This document shows positions 7,406 to 13,395 of a DNA stretch of 23,102 nucleotides, in pieces. Under the pieces are notes generated by a model. That model was not told the DNA's origin, did not search any database, and saw nothing but the letters and a program-made list of their open reading frames with translations. Made by a program: the position numbers and the translations under genes. The first letter of the stretch is position 1. Every line of letters begins with the position of its first letter. Origin of the DNA: a virus; IMG/VR virus record IMGVR_UViG_3300011115_000785, positions 1-23,102 of that record. One strand, 5' to 3'.

Positions 7406-8493
7406 AGATTGAATATCTTGAAGAAGAAATCCCAGTCTATGATATTACTGTAGAAGGAACACATAATTTCTTTGCAAATAATATTCTGGTCCATAATTGT
7501 CAAGAAATCACATTACCAACAGTTCCGATTCAGCATATTGATGAGACCACAGGAGAAATCGCACTGTGTATTCTTTCTGCCATCAATGTGGGTAAAGTCA
7601 AGTCCGATGATGAACTCGAAGAACTTTGTGAACTTTCTGTCCGTGCTCTCGAAGAACTGATAGATTATCAAAAGTATCCTGTACTGGCAGCAGAAGTTGC
7701 CACAAAGGCACGGAGATCTCTTGGAATCGGTTATATTGGTCTGGCACATTATCTTGCTAAACTGGGGTTCAAATACGACTCTCAAGGAGCATGGGATGCA
7801 GTTCACGGACTTTCAGAATCCTTTCAATATTTTCTTCTCAAGGCATCAAATAAAATTGCTCAAGAAAAGGGATACTGTGAATCTTTTGGACGCACCAAGT
7901 ATTCTCAAGGTCTACTCCCGATTGATACCTATAAGAAAGATGTGGATGAAATCTCTTCAGTCAAACTTCAACACGATTGGGAAGGACTCAGAGCATCGAT
8001 TCTGAAACACGGTCTCAGACACTCCACACTGTCCGCACAGATGCCCTCCGAGAGCAGTTCTGTGGTATCTAACGCAACTAATGGTATCGAACCTCCTCGC
8101 GGATTTCTGTCCATCAAGAAATCCAAGAAGGGTCCACTGAAACAAATTGTTCCTCAATACGCAACACTTAAAAATAATTATACGTTGCTCTGGGATATGA
8201 AAAGTAATGATGGATATATTAAAATTGTTGCGATGATTCAGAAATTTTTTGACCAGGCCATCTCTGGAAACTGGTCTTATAATCCAGAAAATTATCCAGA
8301 TAATGAAGTTCCTGTAACTGTGATAGCAAATGATTTTTTGACTACATATAAGTATGGGTGGAAGACTTCATATTATCAAAATACATACGACATTAAAACT
8401 GATGAGGTTGAGGAGTCAAAACCCACTTTGTCTGAATTGGTTGACGAATTAAGTAAAGTAGTAGAAGGGGAGTGTGAATCCTGTGCAATTTAA
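7399..8493 (+). CDS. nrdA: Split-intein C-fragment fused to the C-half of NrdA
   Basis: Residues 1-33 are the intein C-fragment: block F PVYDITVEGTHNFFANN and block G ILVHN with the terminal His32-Asn33. Cys34 is both the +1 splicing nucleophile and the start of the C-extein (CQEITLPT); it matches Cys439 of E. coli NrdA, the thiyl-radical residue. Cys57 in GEIALCILSA matches Cys462. The radical-transfer pair is Tyr325-Tyr326 in SYYQNT, and the C-terminal redox pair is Cys359/Cys362 in GECESCAI. The start is supported by AGGAG at 7388-7392, six bases upstream, and it overlaps the endonuclease stop. All catalytic residues of a working enzyme are therefore present once the two halves are spliced. 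The gene ends within the start region of nrdB. Confidence 0.95.
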   Translation: MLKIEYLEEEIPVYDITVEGTHNFFANNILVHNCQEITLPTVPIQHIDETTGEIALCILSAINVGKVKSDDELEELCELSVRALEELIDYQKYPVLAAEVATKARRSLGIGYIGLAHYLAKLGFKYDSQGAWDAVHGLSESFQYFLLKASNKIAQEKGYCESFGRTKYSQGLLPIDTYKKDVDEISSVKLQHDWEGLRASILKHGLRHSTLSAQMPSESSSVVSNATNGIEPPRGFLSIKKSKKGPLKQIVPQYATLKNNYTLLWDMKSNDGYIKIVAMIQKFFDQAISGNWSYNPENYPDNEVPVTVIANDFLTTYKYGWKTSYYQNTYDIKTDEVEESKPTLSELVDELSKVVEGECESCAI

Positions 8494-9661
8494 AATTCTT
8501 AATGACGGAGAACACACGCAAATACAAGGAATGACTGTTTTTAATACGGAACAAGTCAATACTAAAAAGCAACCAATGTTCTTCGGTAAACCTTTGGGAA
8601 TTCAAAGGTATGATTCATATAAATATCCAATTTTTGATAAATTAACAACTCAGCAATTGGGGTATTTTTGGAGACCTGAAGAGATCTCCTTACAAAAAGA
8701 TCGTGGAGATTATCAAACTCTTCGTCCTGAGCAAAAACATATTTACACTTCAAATTTGAAGTATCAAATTATGCTTGATAGCGTACAAGGAAGAGGTCCA
8801 GGTATGGCATTTCTTCCATATTGCTCTTTACCAGAACTGGAAGCATGTATGACTGTCTGGGAGTTCATGGAGATGATTCATAGTCGTTCTTATACGTACA
8901 TAATCAAAAACATATACTCAGATCCATCTGAAGTGTTTGATACAATTATTACTGATGAGCGCATTCTTGAACGCGCTAAGAGTGTTACAGAATCATATGA
9001 TGATTTTATAAACGCAGCACAAAATTATGGATCATCCAATCAATGGATGTATCAACTTGAAGAAGTTCCATCAGCAAAAGAGACTCTCAATGATGTCAAA
9101 AGAAAGATATACAGAGCAGTTGCAAATGTTAACATTCTTGAAGGTATTCGGTTTTACGTTAGTTTTGCTTGTAGTTTCGCATTTGGTGAACTTAAGCTTA
9201 TGGAAGGATCAGCTAAAATCATTAGCCTTATCGCAAGAGACGAAAATCAACATCTAGCACTTACTCAAAATATTATGAATAAGTGGAGAGAAGGTGATGA
9301 TCCCGAAATGCAACAGATTGCAAAGGAAGAAGAAGAGTGGGTTTATGCAATGTTTGATCGTGCCGTCAACGAAGAGAAAAGATGGGCTGACTATCTTTTC
9401 AAGGATGGTAGTATGATCGGATTAAACGATAAACTTCTTCAGCAATATGTTGAGTGGATTGCAAACCGAAGACTCAAGGCAATAGGATTAAAACCGCAAT
9501 ATGATATTGCAGCAAACAACAATCCACTTCCTTGGACTCAGCACTGGATTTCCTCTAAAGGACTTCAGGTGGCACCCCAGGAAACGCAGGTACAGTCTTA
9601 TGTGGTTGGTGGAATCAAACAAGATGTGAAAAAAGACACATTCAGCGGTTTCAAACTTTAA
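8483..9661 (+). CDS. nrdB: Ribonucleotide reductase class Ia small subunit
   Basis: This subunit carries the di-iron tyrosyl radical used by NrdA. Counting from the GTG at 8483, Asp99 (LDSVQG), Glu130 and His133 with radical Tyr137 (MEMIHSRSYTYII), the Glu of NILEGIRFY, and the Glu/His of RDENQHLAL match the E. coli ligands. The start is uncertain. GTG at 8483 has AAGGGGAG ten bases upstream and overlaps nrdA by 11 bases; GTG 8474 is too close to that site; ATG 8531 best fits the usual N-terminus (TVFNT...PMFFG) but has a poorly spaced ribosome site. The C-terminus ends in KKDTFSGFKL, the peptide that normally docks on NrdA. The last 36 bases of the gene are repeated at 10746, after an inserted endonuclease module. 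Confidence 0.93.
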   Translation: MQFKILNDGEHTQIQGMTVFNTEQVNTKKQPMFFGKPLGIQRYDSYKYPIFDKLTTQQLGYFWRPEEISLQKDRGDYQTLRPEQKHIYTSNLKYQIMLDSVQGRGPGMAFLPYCSLPELEACMTVWEFMEMIHSRSYTYIIKNIYSDPSEVFDTIITDERILERAKSVTESYDDFINAAQNYGSSNQWMYQLEEVPSAKETLNDVKRKIYRAVANVNILEGIRFYVSFACSFAFGELKLMEGSAKIISLIARDENQHLALTQNIMNKWREGDDPEMQQIAKEEEEWVYAMFDRAVNEEKRWADYLFKDGSMIGLNDKLLQQYVEWIANRRLKAIGLKPQYDIAANNNPLPWTQHWISSKGLQVAPQETQVQSYVVGGIKQDVKKDTFSGFKL

Positions 9662-9662
9662 T
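9625..9662 (+). repeat. nrdB 3'-end direct repeat, copy 1
   Basis: This 38-base stretch is the end of nrdB and its stop codon. It is repeated at 10746-10783 with a single C/T difference (37 of 38 identical). The two copies bracket 1,083 bases holding an endonuclease and a passenger gene. Confidence 0.95.
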
Positions 9663-9668
9663 TATGCT

Positions 9669-9719
9669 TAAGACTGAAGTTGAATTTTATATAAATAATA
9701 TTGAACAACTTCAGTCTTA
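9669..9719 (+). promoter_or_regulatory. Hairpin with late promoter in its loop, before the second GIY-YIG gene
   Basis: Arms 9669-9682 (TAAGACTGAAGTTG) and 9706-9719 (CAACTTCAGTCTTA) pair perfectly over 14 bp. The 23-base loop contains TATAAATA at 9690-9697. A late start near 9703 would drop the left arm. The right arm ends two bases before the ATG at 9722, so a full-length read-through RNA from nrdB would bury the start region. The design is the same as at 6676-6729, but the arm sequences differ. Confidence 0.8.
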
Positions 9720-9721
9720 TA

Positions 9722-10336
9722 ATGAATAATTATATTCTTTACTATTACTTAAGGGAGGACTTTAGTTCTCCCTTTTATGTTGGTTATGGAAAACCAAGAA
9801 GAATAAATGCAAAGCATTTGAGAAGTAATGGAGCAAACTTATTACCACCAAGAGAAAGAAGGTGGATTGTAAAATCTGAATTATCTAAAGAAGAAGCAGT
9901 AGAGTTGGAAATAAAACACATAGCACTTTGGAAAAGAGAGTGTGATGGAGGAGTTTTATTAAATCAAAATCTTGGTGGAGAGGGAAAACCTGGAGGACAA
10001 AAAACAAAAGGATTTGGCGGAAGAAAGCATAGTGAAGAAGCAAAAAGAAAAATAAGTGAAAAAGTTACTGGTAAAAATAATCCAAGATATGGTATTAGAT
10101 TATCTCAAGAAATAAAAACTAAAATAAGTGAAAATATAACACCAAAGTTTGGTAAAGACAATCCAAACTCTAAAACTTGGAAGATTGTCTCTCCAGAAAA
10201 TAAAGAGTATATTATTACTGGGACATTAAAGGAATTTTGCGAGTCTCAAAATATTTCATATGCAACTATGTCGGCCGCAATCAAATATAATAGAAAAGGA
10301 CCAAGAAAAAATGGATGGGGTATTGAGAAAGTTTAG
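9722..10336 (+). CDS. GIY-YIG homing endonuclease inserted after nrdB
   Basis: From the ATG at 9722 the protein has 204 residues. A GIY-YIG domain opens with NNYILYYYLREDFSSPFYVGYGKPRR, here shown only in part by its YILYYYL and FYVGYG motifs. A Glu in AVELEIKHI is the likely metal ligand. Two NUMOD3-type DNA-binding repeats follow (GRKHSEEAKRKISEK and YGIRLSQEIKTKISEN, each ending near a K-N-P or D-N-P turn), then a NUMOD1-like helix-turn-helix (TLKEFCESQNISYATMSAA). A TTG farther upstream lies inside the regulatory hairpin, so the ATG is preferred. The element sits between nrdB and a copy of its 3' end, the mark of insertion at that site. The stop overlaps the following passenger gene in another frame. 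Confidence 0.87.
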   Translation: MNNYILYYYLREDFSSPFYVGYGKPRRINAKHLRSNGANLLPPRERRWIVKSELSKEEAVELEIKHIALWKRECDGGVLLNQNLGGEGKPGGQKTKGFGGRKHSEEAKRKISEKVTGKNNPRYGIRLSQEIKTKISENITPKFGKDNPNSKTWKIVSPENKEYIITGTLKEFCESQNISYATMSAAIKYNRKGPRKNGWGIEKV

Positions 10337-10724
10337 AATATCACTACCAGAAGATGAGTGTGTGATAAAACTTCAAGAGTATTGTAAGTTTTCTCATATT
10401 CTATTAAAAGTCTATGTAGTATCTAAACCTATATGTGCCGACGCAAACTGCCACAATAATGTAAATCATTATGTGAATACCTATGGTGGAGAAAAAATAA
10501 GTGGATATTATTTAATCACAGATGTTGATGATGAAACTTGTGGATGTGCAATATATCATAGTATTTGGAAAAATACTTATGGGGATTTGATAGATATAAC
10601 ACCATTTAAAGATGGTAGAGAATATAATATATTTTCTGTTTTGGATACTGTAGAATATTACTCTGGAGTTGTTTATGACGGAAAGGTTTATAAAATATTG
10701 GAATCAGGACTTAATATTATTTAA
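10311..10724 (+). CDS. Passenger protein in the endonuclease insertion, possible Cys-His-Asp papain-like fold
   Basis: This is a 137-residue protein of unknown function. The ATG at 10311 lies inside the end of the endonuclease gene (26-base overlap in another frame); TTG at 10323 is an alternative start. Ordered motifs suggest a catalytic triad: Cys47 in ANCHNNVNHYV, His83 in AIYHSIWKN, and Asp95 in LIDITPF. A Cys...His...Asp series with a 'CH.N' helix and 'H-S-x-W' strand is seen in papain/transglutaminase-like folds, so a hydrolase or transferase is possible, but I cannot name a family. Extra cysteines (41, 77, 79) could bind metal. It lies wholly inside the repeat-bounded insertion after nrdB, so it travels with the endonuclease. 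Confidence 0.65.
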   Translation: MDGVLRKFRISLPEDECVIKLQEYCKFSHILLKVYVVSKPICADANCHNNVNHYVNTYGGEKISGYYLITDVDDETCGCAIYHSIWKNTYGDLIDITPFKDGREYNIFSVLDTVEYYSGVVYDGKVYKILESGLNII

Positions 10725-10745
10725 TTTTTTAACGCAACAAAATAG

Positions 10746-10783
10746 TGTGAAAAAAGACACATTTAGCGGTTTCAAACTTTAAT
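10746..10783 (+). repeat. nrdB 3'-end direct repeat, copy 2
   Basis: This copy repeats the last 36 bases of nrdB plus the next two, with one synonymous C-to-T change (TTC to TTT in the Phe codon). It is followed directly by what looks like the original nrdB terminator, so it probably marks the old gene end from before the insertion. Confidence 0.95.
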
Positions 10784-10796
10784 ATCAAGTATAGAT

Positions 10797-10824
10797 AGGG
10801 GAGTAATCAACACTCCCCTTTTTT
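10797..10824 (+). terminator. Rho-independent terminator, probably the original nrdB terminator
   Basis: The arms AGGGGAGT (10797-10804) and ACTCCCCT (10812-10819) make a perfect 8-bp stem with loop AATCAAC, followed by a T run to 10824. It lies 14 bases after the duplicated nrdB end. Confidence 0.93.
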
Positions 10825-10989
10825 ATGCCTAGAAATGAAATGAGTAAAGACGAACTCAAAGTTCGTGTATTGAAATTAAAACATAAGTTATATGAAGATC
10901 AAGTAAATCAACTTATTACGAATCCCAAGGTTCTGGCTCATAAATATTTGGACGAAGTTATTAACATTATTGATGAGTATAGGTATTAA
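10825..10989 (+). CDS. Small helical phage protein (54 aa), unknown function
   Basis: The frame encodes 54 residues with MSKDELKVRVLKLKHKLYED and a C-terminal NIIDEYRY. It is almost entirely helical and charged. The first ATG (10825) falls on the end of the terminator T run; the second in-frame ATG at 10840, giving a product starting MSKDEL, may be the true start. I recall small cyanophage proteins of this shape (LK..LY...DEYR), without a function. The stop overlaps by four bases the end of the convergent minus-strand endonuclease gene. Confidence 0.6.
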   Translation: MPRNEMSKDELKVRVLKLKHKLYEDQVNQLITNPKVLAHKYLDEVINIIDEYRY

Positions 10990-11684
10990 ATTAAAAATAT
11001 AATACCCTCCTCTAATTGTTTCTTATATTTTTGAAATCCCACTTTATTGTCTTTCATCCATTCAGTTACACTTTTCCAAGTTTTAGTTCCATCACTAATC
11101 TTATGTCTCCTGGAATTTAAAAGTTTATTTTTATGCTCTTCTGATAGTTTTGTTCCATACATAGGATTTCCTTCACCAGAATACATTTCACTCAATTTTT
11201 GTCTAACATCTGGTCTTTTAGCAGGATTGTTATCGCCAGTCATAAGTTTTCGTTTATCTTCTCTATACTTATCATTTCTCAAAACAACCTCATAAATTCC
11301 TGCTCTTTCGCTTACAAAAAATCTACCCTCAATATTTGTGTTATAATAATCATCAGTCATTAGAACATCTCTTTTGAATTGTTCCATAGTTTCATAATAA
11401 GACATAGATTTTTTATGAGGGCATAAGTAAAGTATTTCTCTTAAGAATTTATCTCCTCCTAAAAGTTTTACATCTTCATTTAATTCATCACAGGAACCAA
11501 AATAATTTTTCCAATCACTTTCTTTTGTTTTTCTGCGACCAGTTTTTCTATCTTTTCTTCTTGACCAAAAAGATTTTTTACCAATATATTTTCTATCATT
11601 TGTTAAATTTGTTATCAGATAAACAAATCCTTCTATGCCTTTAGGAGCATCTATAAAATCTTCGTCGTTATATTTCCAAGTCAT
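10986..11684 (-). CDS. GIY-YIG homing endonuclease on the minus strand
   Basis: The 232-residue product (from the second Met, 11684) has a GIY-YIG core, GFVYLITNLTNDRKYIGKKS, a basic segment (SRRKDRKTGRRKTKES), and NUMOD3-type repeats (NNPAKRPDVRQKLSEMY and NPMYGTKLSEEHKNKL) for DNA binding. An earlier ATG at 11702 would lie almost at the predicted late transcription start (motif at 11709-11716), making the RNA leaderless. The ATG at 11684 instead has GGAAGAAAG seven bases upstream, so I chose it. It is the only minus-strand gene in the window, is convergent with a 54-residue gene, and looks like an independent insertion. Its target is unknown; nearby nrdB or the small genes are candidates. 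Confidence 0.85.
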   Translation of the reverse strand: MTWKYNDEDFIDAPKGIEGFVYLITNLTNDRKYIGKKSFWSRRKDRKTGRRKTKESDWKNYFGSCDELNEDVKLLGGDKFLREILYLCPHKKSMSYYETMEQFKRDVLMTDDYYNTNIEGRFFVSERAGIYEVVLRNDKYREDKRKLMTGDNNPAKRPDVRQKLSEMYSGEGNPMYGTKLSEEHKNKLLNSRRHKISDGTKTWKSVTEWMKDNKVGFQKYKKQLEEGIIFLI

Positions 11685-11708
11685 AGAAATACTTTCTTCC
11701 ATTAAAAT

Positions 11709-11716
11709 TATTTATA
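11709..11716 (-). promoter_or_regulatory. Late promoter motif for the minus-strand endonuclease
   Basis: TATAAATA reads on the minus strand (TATTTATA on plus). A start about six bases downstream falls near 11703. Unlike the other endonuclease genes, only a weak all-AT inverted repeat surrounds it. Confidence 0.6.
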
Positions 11717-11722
11717 CTGAAA

Positions 11723-11989
11723 ATGTTTTTAAAATTTATTAAAAAAATCCTAAAGCACTTGACTGAAGAACCAAGTGCTCCTATAGTGGAGAAACCTGCT
11801 TTAGAAAAGACTACTATGAACGCAATGACTGAAGATATTGTTTCCCATATAAGAGAATGGTCGATTGAAAGAGTTGCAGATAAAAGTGTTTCAAGAGAGG
11901 ATGCTCGTGCGGTTCTTGAGGAGTTTTACGAGTGGATTGAACCTGAAGACAAAGAAATAGAAATTGTCTCTCTTGAACCAGATTCTTGA
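11723..11989 (+). CDS. Hypothetical phage protein (88 aa)
   Basis: The product has a basic N-terminal helix (MFLKFIKKILKHL), a Pro/Glu linker, and an acidic helical C-terminal part (SHIREWSIERVADKSVSREDARAVLEE split around residues 40-66, ending in an acidic tail). An internal ATG at 11818 could give the C-terminal helical domain alone. No family is recognised. It stands divergent from the minus-strand endonuclease (21 bases apart). Its stop TGA lies within the -35 hexamer of the following promoter. Confidence 0.6.
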   Translation: MFLKFIKKILKHLTEEPSAPIVEKPALEKTTMNAMTEDIVSHIREWSIERVADKSVSREDARAVLEEFYEWIEPEDKEIEIVSLEPDS

Positions 11990-12014
11990 CAAAACCTAAA
12001 TAATCTCATATAAT
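11986..12014 (+). promoter_or_regulatory. Consensus sigma70 promoter
   Basis: TTGACA (11986-11991), a 17-base spacer, and TATAAT (12009-12014) match the consensus in every position. Transcription would begin around 12020-12022, at the left arm of a terminator-like hairpin. Confidence 0.85.
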
Positions 12015-12020
12015 GCTTAA

Positions 12021-12046
12021 GCAATCCTTAAAAAGATTGCTTTTTT
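12021..12046 (+). terminator. Terminator-like hairpin directly at the transcription start
   Basis: GCAATC (12021-12026) pairs with GATTGC (12035-12040) around an 8-base loop, followed by six T. It closes the upstream transcript and also lies at the expected start of the RNA from the promoter at 11986. It may therefore attenuate that promoter or produce only a very short RNA. Confidence 0.75.
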
Positions 12047-12078
12047 ATTATGAGATTTTGACGTGACAACCTAGAGCC

Positions 12079-12798
12079 GTGGAAGATGCCCTTCGAGAGA
12101 GGTGGTATACCCCTCTTCTATACGGATGCCGAATTCTATTAAACTTAATGCTATTTTCAACAATTACACTCCTTTCAGTTTTAACTGCGTTTAATTCACC
12201 ACTACTAATACCAGTGAGTGCGCCACCAGTTCCTGAGAAAGAAAGTTTAGAACTAACAATTCAAGACTTCTCGAATCAGAAAGACACCAAATCTGAAAAA
12301 CTAAACATTACCGAAACGAAGGTCGAAAATAAAGAAAAGATTTGGAAATGTAAGGGGTGTAATCAAACAGAAACTTATGCTTTGAATTTCTTACAAAAAC
12401 AAGGAATTAAAGATAAGAATGCTCTTGCCACCATTATGGGAAACATAAAACAGGAATCTGGATTTGTTCCCAATATTTGTGAAGGTGGTGCAAGAATAAA
12501 ATATGAGTCTTGTGGAAGTGGAGGATATGGATTAATTCAGTGGACAGATTCTTCACGATATAATGGTTTAGGAAATCATGCTGCCCGTCTTGGTGGTAGT
12601 CCATCTTCACTTGATACTCAACTCAACTATATGTTGAATGAGAGTGACTGGAAGATGATTGAGAGGGGAATGAAGACCCCTGGAAGATCCATTGACAGTT
12701 ATATGGGTCTTGCATCAAGATGGATACGTTGGGGGCATCATGGTGCTCGCACTGATTATGCATATCGTTATGCTAACAAGATGATACTTGATAGTTAA
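12079..12798 (+). CDS. Membrane-anchored phage tail lysozyme-like protein
   Basis: The C-terminal domain (about residues 95-235) resembles the phage tail lysozyme family: LATIMGNIKQESGFVP with likely catalytic Glu126, then GSGGYGLIQWTDSSR and SRWIRWG. It should cleave peptidoglycan during entry or release. Before it come one hydrophobic segment (residues 24-46), a Lys/Glu-rich linker and a Cys-x2-Cys (91/94). The 239-residue frame opens with GTG at 12079, which has no ribosome site. ATG at 12148, directly before the membrane segment, is an alternative start. The first 23 codons lie in a more GC-rich stretch that also reads well in another frame, so the N-terminus is uncertain. A terminator follows the gene. 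Confidence 0.8.
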   Translation: MEDALRERWYTPLLYGCRILLNLMLFSTITLLSVLTAFNSPLLIPVSAPPVPEKESLELTIQDFSNQKDTKSEKLNITETKVENKEKIWKCKGCNQTETYALNFLQKQGIKDKNALATIMGNIKQESGFVPNICEGGARIKYESCGSGGYGLIQWTDSSRYNGLGNHAARLGGSPSSLDTQLNYMLNESDWKMIERGMKTPGRSIDSYMGLASRWIRWGHHGARTDYAYRYANKMILDS

Positions 12799-12806
12799 CT
12801 AAATAT

Positions 12807-12831
12807 GGGAAGACTGGCCATCTTCCCTTTT
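12807..12831 (+). terminator. Rho-independent terminator
   Basis: GGGAAGA (12807-12813) pairs with TCTTCCC (12821-12827), the loop contains TGGCCA, and TTTT follows. It lies between the lysozyme-like gene and the next start at 12832. ACTAAATA at 12798-12805, just before it, could serve as a late promoter. Confidence 0.85.
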
Positions 12832-13248
12832 ATGAAATTTGATTTTCAGTTTGGTAAAAAGAAATCAAGTATTTTTAGATATGCGATTATAGGAGTCATA
12901 TTGACTTCCGTTGTAACGGGAATATCACAATGCACTCATATTCCCGAAGAACAAATTTACGATATTGTCGATCAAATTCAAAGAAAAATACCAGGAAAAC
13001 CTTTGAATGATTGGATTATTACTGACCCAATTCTTTTAGATCGCAGAATCAAAGGAGATGTGAACAGGGCAATCGATGCCGTAAATCCAGAGTATAATCG
13101 TATTATTTCCGATTATGATAAAAAATACGAACAAAGGTATATCGAATATCCAATAGACAAATCCGTGTGCTATACTGATGAATGTAAAAAACTTGGAGGA
13201 GAAATGAGAATCTGTGCCCCCTGGATTGACTCGTGCCCCTTGCCGTGA
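12832..13248 (+). CDS. Small single-span membrane protein with Cys-rich tail
   Basis: The 138-residue product starts MKFDFQFGKKKSS and has one membrane segment (about residues 15-33) after a basic N-terminus, so the rest should face the periplasm. Cys34 follows the span, but the lipobox rule is not met (I-S-Q-C), so it is probably not a lipoprotein. The middle is helical and charged, and the C-terminus has four cysteines (KSVCYTDECKK...RICAPWIDSCPLP) that could form disulfides. An ATG at 12805 lies inside the terminator stem and is rejected as start. Its place after a lysozyme-like gene suggests a lysis-accessory or spanin-like role, which is speculation. The end of the gene contains the -35 box of the tRNA-Arg promoter. 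Confidence 0.7.
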   Translation: MKFDFQFGKKKSSIFRYAIIGVILTSVVTGISQCTHIPEEQIYDIVDQIQRKIPGKPLNDWIITDPILLDRRIKGDVNRAIDAVNPEYNRIISDYDKKYEQRYIEYPIDKSVCYTDECKKLGGEMRICAPWIDSCPLP

Positions 13249-13254
13249 TATGAT
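13226..13254 (+). promoter_or_regulatory. Sigma70-type promoter for tRNA-Arg
   Basis: TTGACT (13226-13231), a 17-base spacer and TATGAT (13249-13254) place the start near 13261, two bases before the tRNA. The -35 and the spacer lie in the end of the preceding gene. Confidence 0.8.
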
Positions 13255-13262
13255 GGGTTTAT

Positions 13263-13335
13263 GGGCATATAGTGAAGTGGACTATCACACGGCTCTTCTA
13301 AAGCCTTATCCCTGGTTCGAATCCAGGTATGCCTG
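13263..13335 (+). tRNA. tRNA-Arg (anticodon TCT)
   Basis: The acceptor arms GGGCATA/TATGCCT (a G-U first pair), D-stem GTGA/TCAC, anticodon loop CTTCTAA with TCT, and T-arm CCTGG-TTCGAAT-CCAGG form a full cloverleaf. The outer pair of the anticodon stem is a C-T mismatch. It reads AGA, a codon common in this AT-rich window. CCA is not encoded. Confidence 0.93.
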
Positions 13336-13362
13336 TTATACTAACATATGTGTAAGGTGTTG

Positions 13363-13384
13363 GTCTTATAAATAACTATAAGAC
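13363..13384 (+). promoter_or_regulatory. Hairpin overlapping a late promoter, before the PD-(D/E)xK endonuclease
   Basis: GTCTTATA (13363-13370) and TATAAGAC (13377-13384) form a perfect 8-bp stem with loop AATAAC. TATAAATA spans 13367-13374, in the upper left arm and loop. A late start near 13380 would remove the left arm. It is a smaller version of the devices at 6676 and 9669. Confidence 0.65.
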
Positions 13385-13395
13385 ATTTGGATATT

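Noticed and set aside
6336-7500. Group I intron in nrdA instead of a split intein
   Set aside because: The coding continues from the extein into recognisable intein protein on both sides, and the second half has its own ribosome site and start.
7513-7806. Minus-strand frame of about 97 codons opposite the nrdA C-half
   Set aside because: It covers conserved NrdA codons and shows no start signal or motif, so it is a shadow.
5034-8493. nrdA as a frameshifted or interrupted pseudogene
   Set aside because: The break falls exactly at intein blocks A and G, and both halves keep all splicing and catalytic residues, so a split intein explains it better.
9701-9721. TTG at 9701 as the start of the second GIY-YIG gene
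   Set aside because: It falls in the loop and right arm of the regulatory hairpin; the ATG at 9722 directly precedes the GIY motif.
12805-12831. ATG at 12805 as the start of the small membrane protein
   Set aside because: It lies in the stem of a clear terminator; the ATG at 12832 gives a normal N-terminus before the membrane span.
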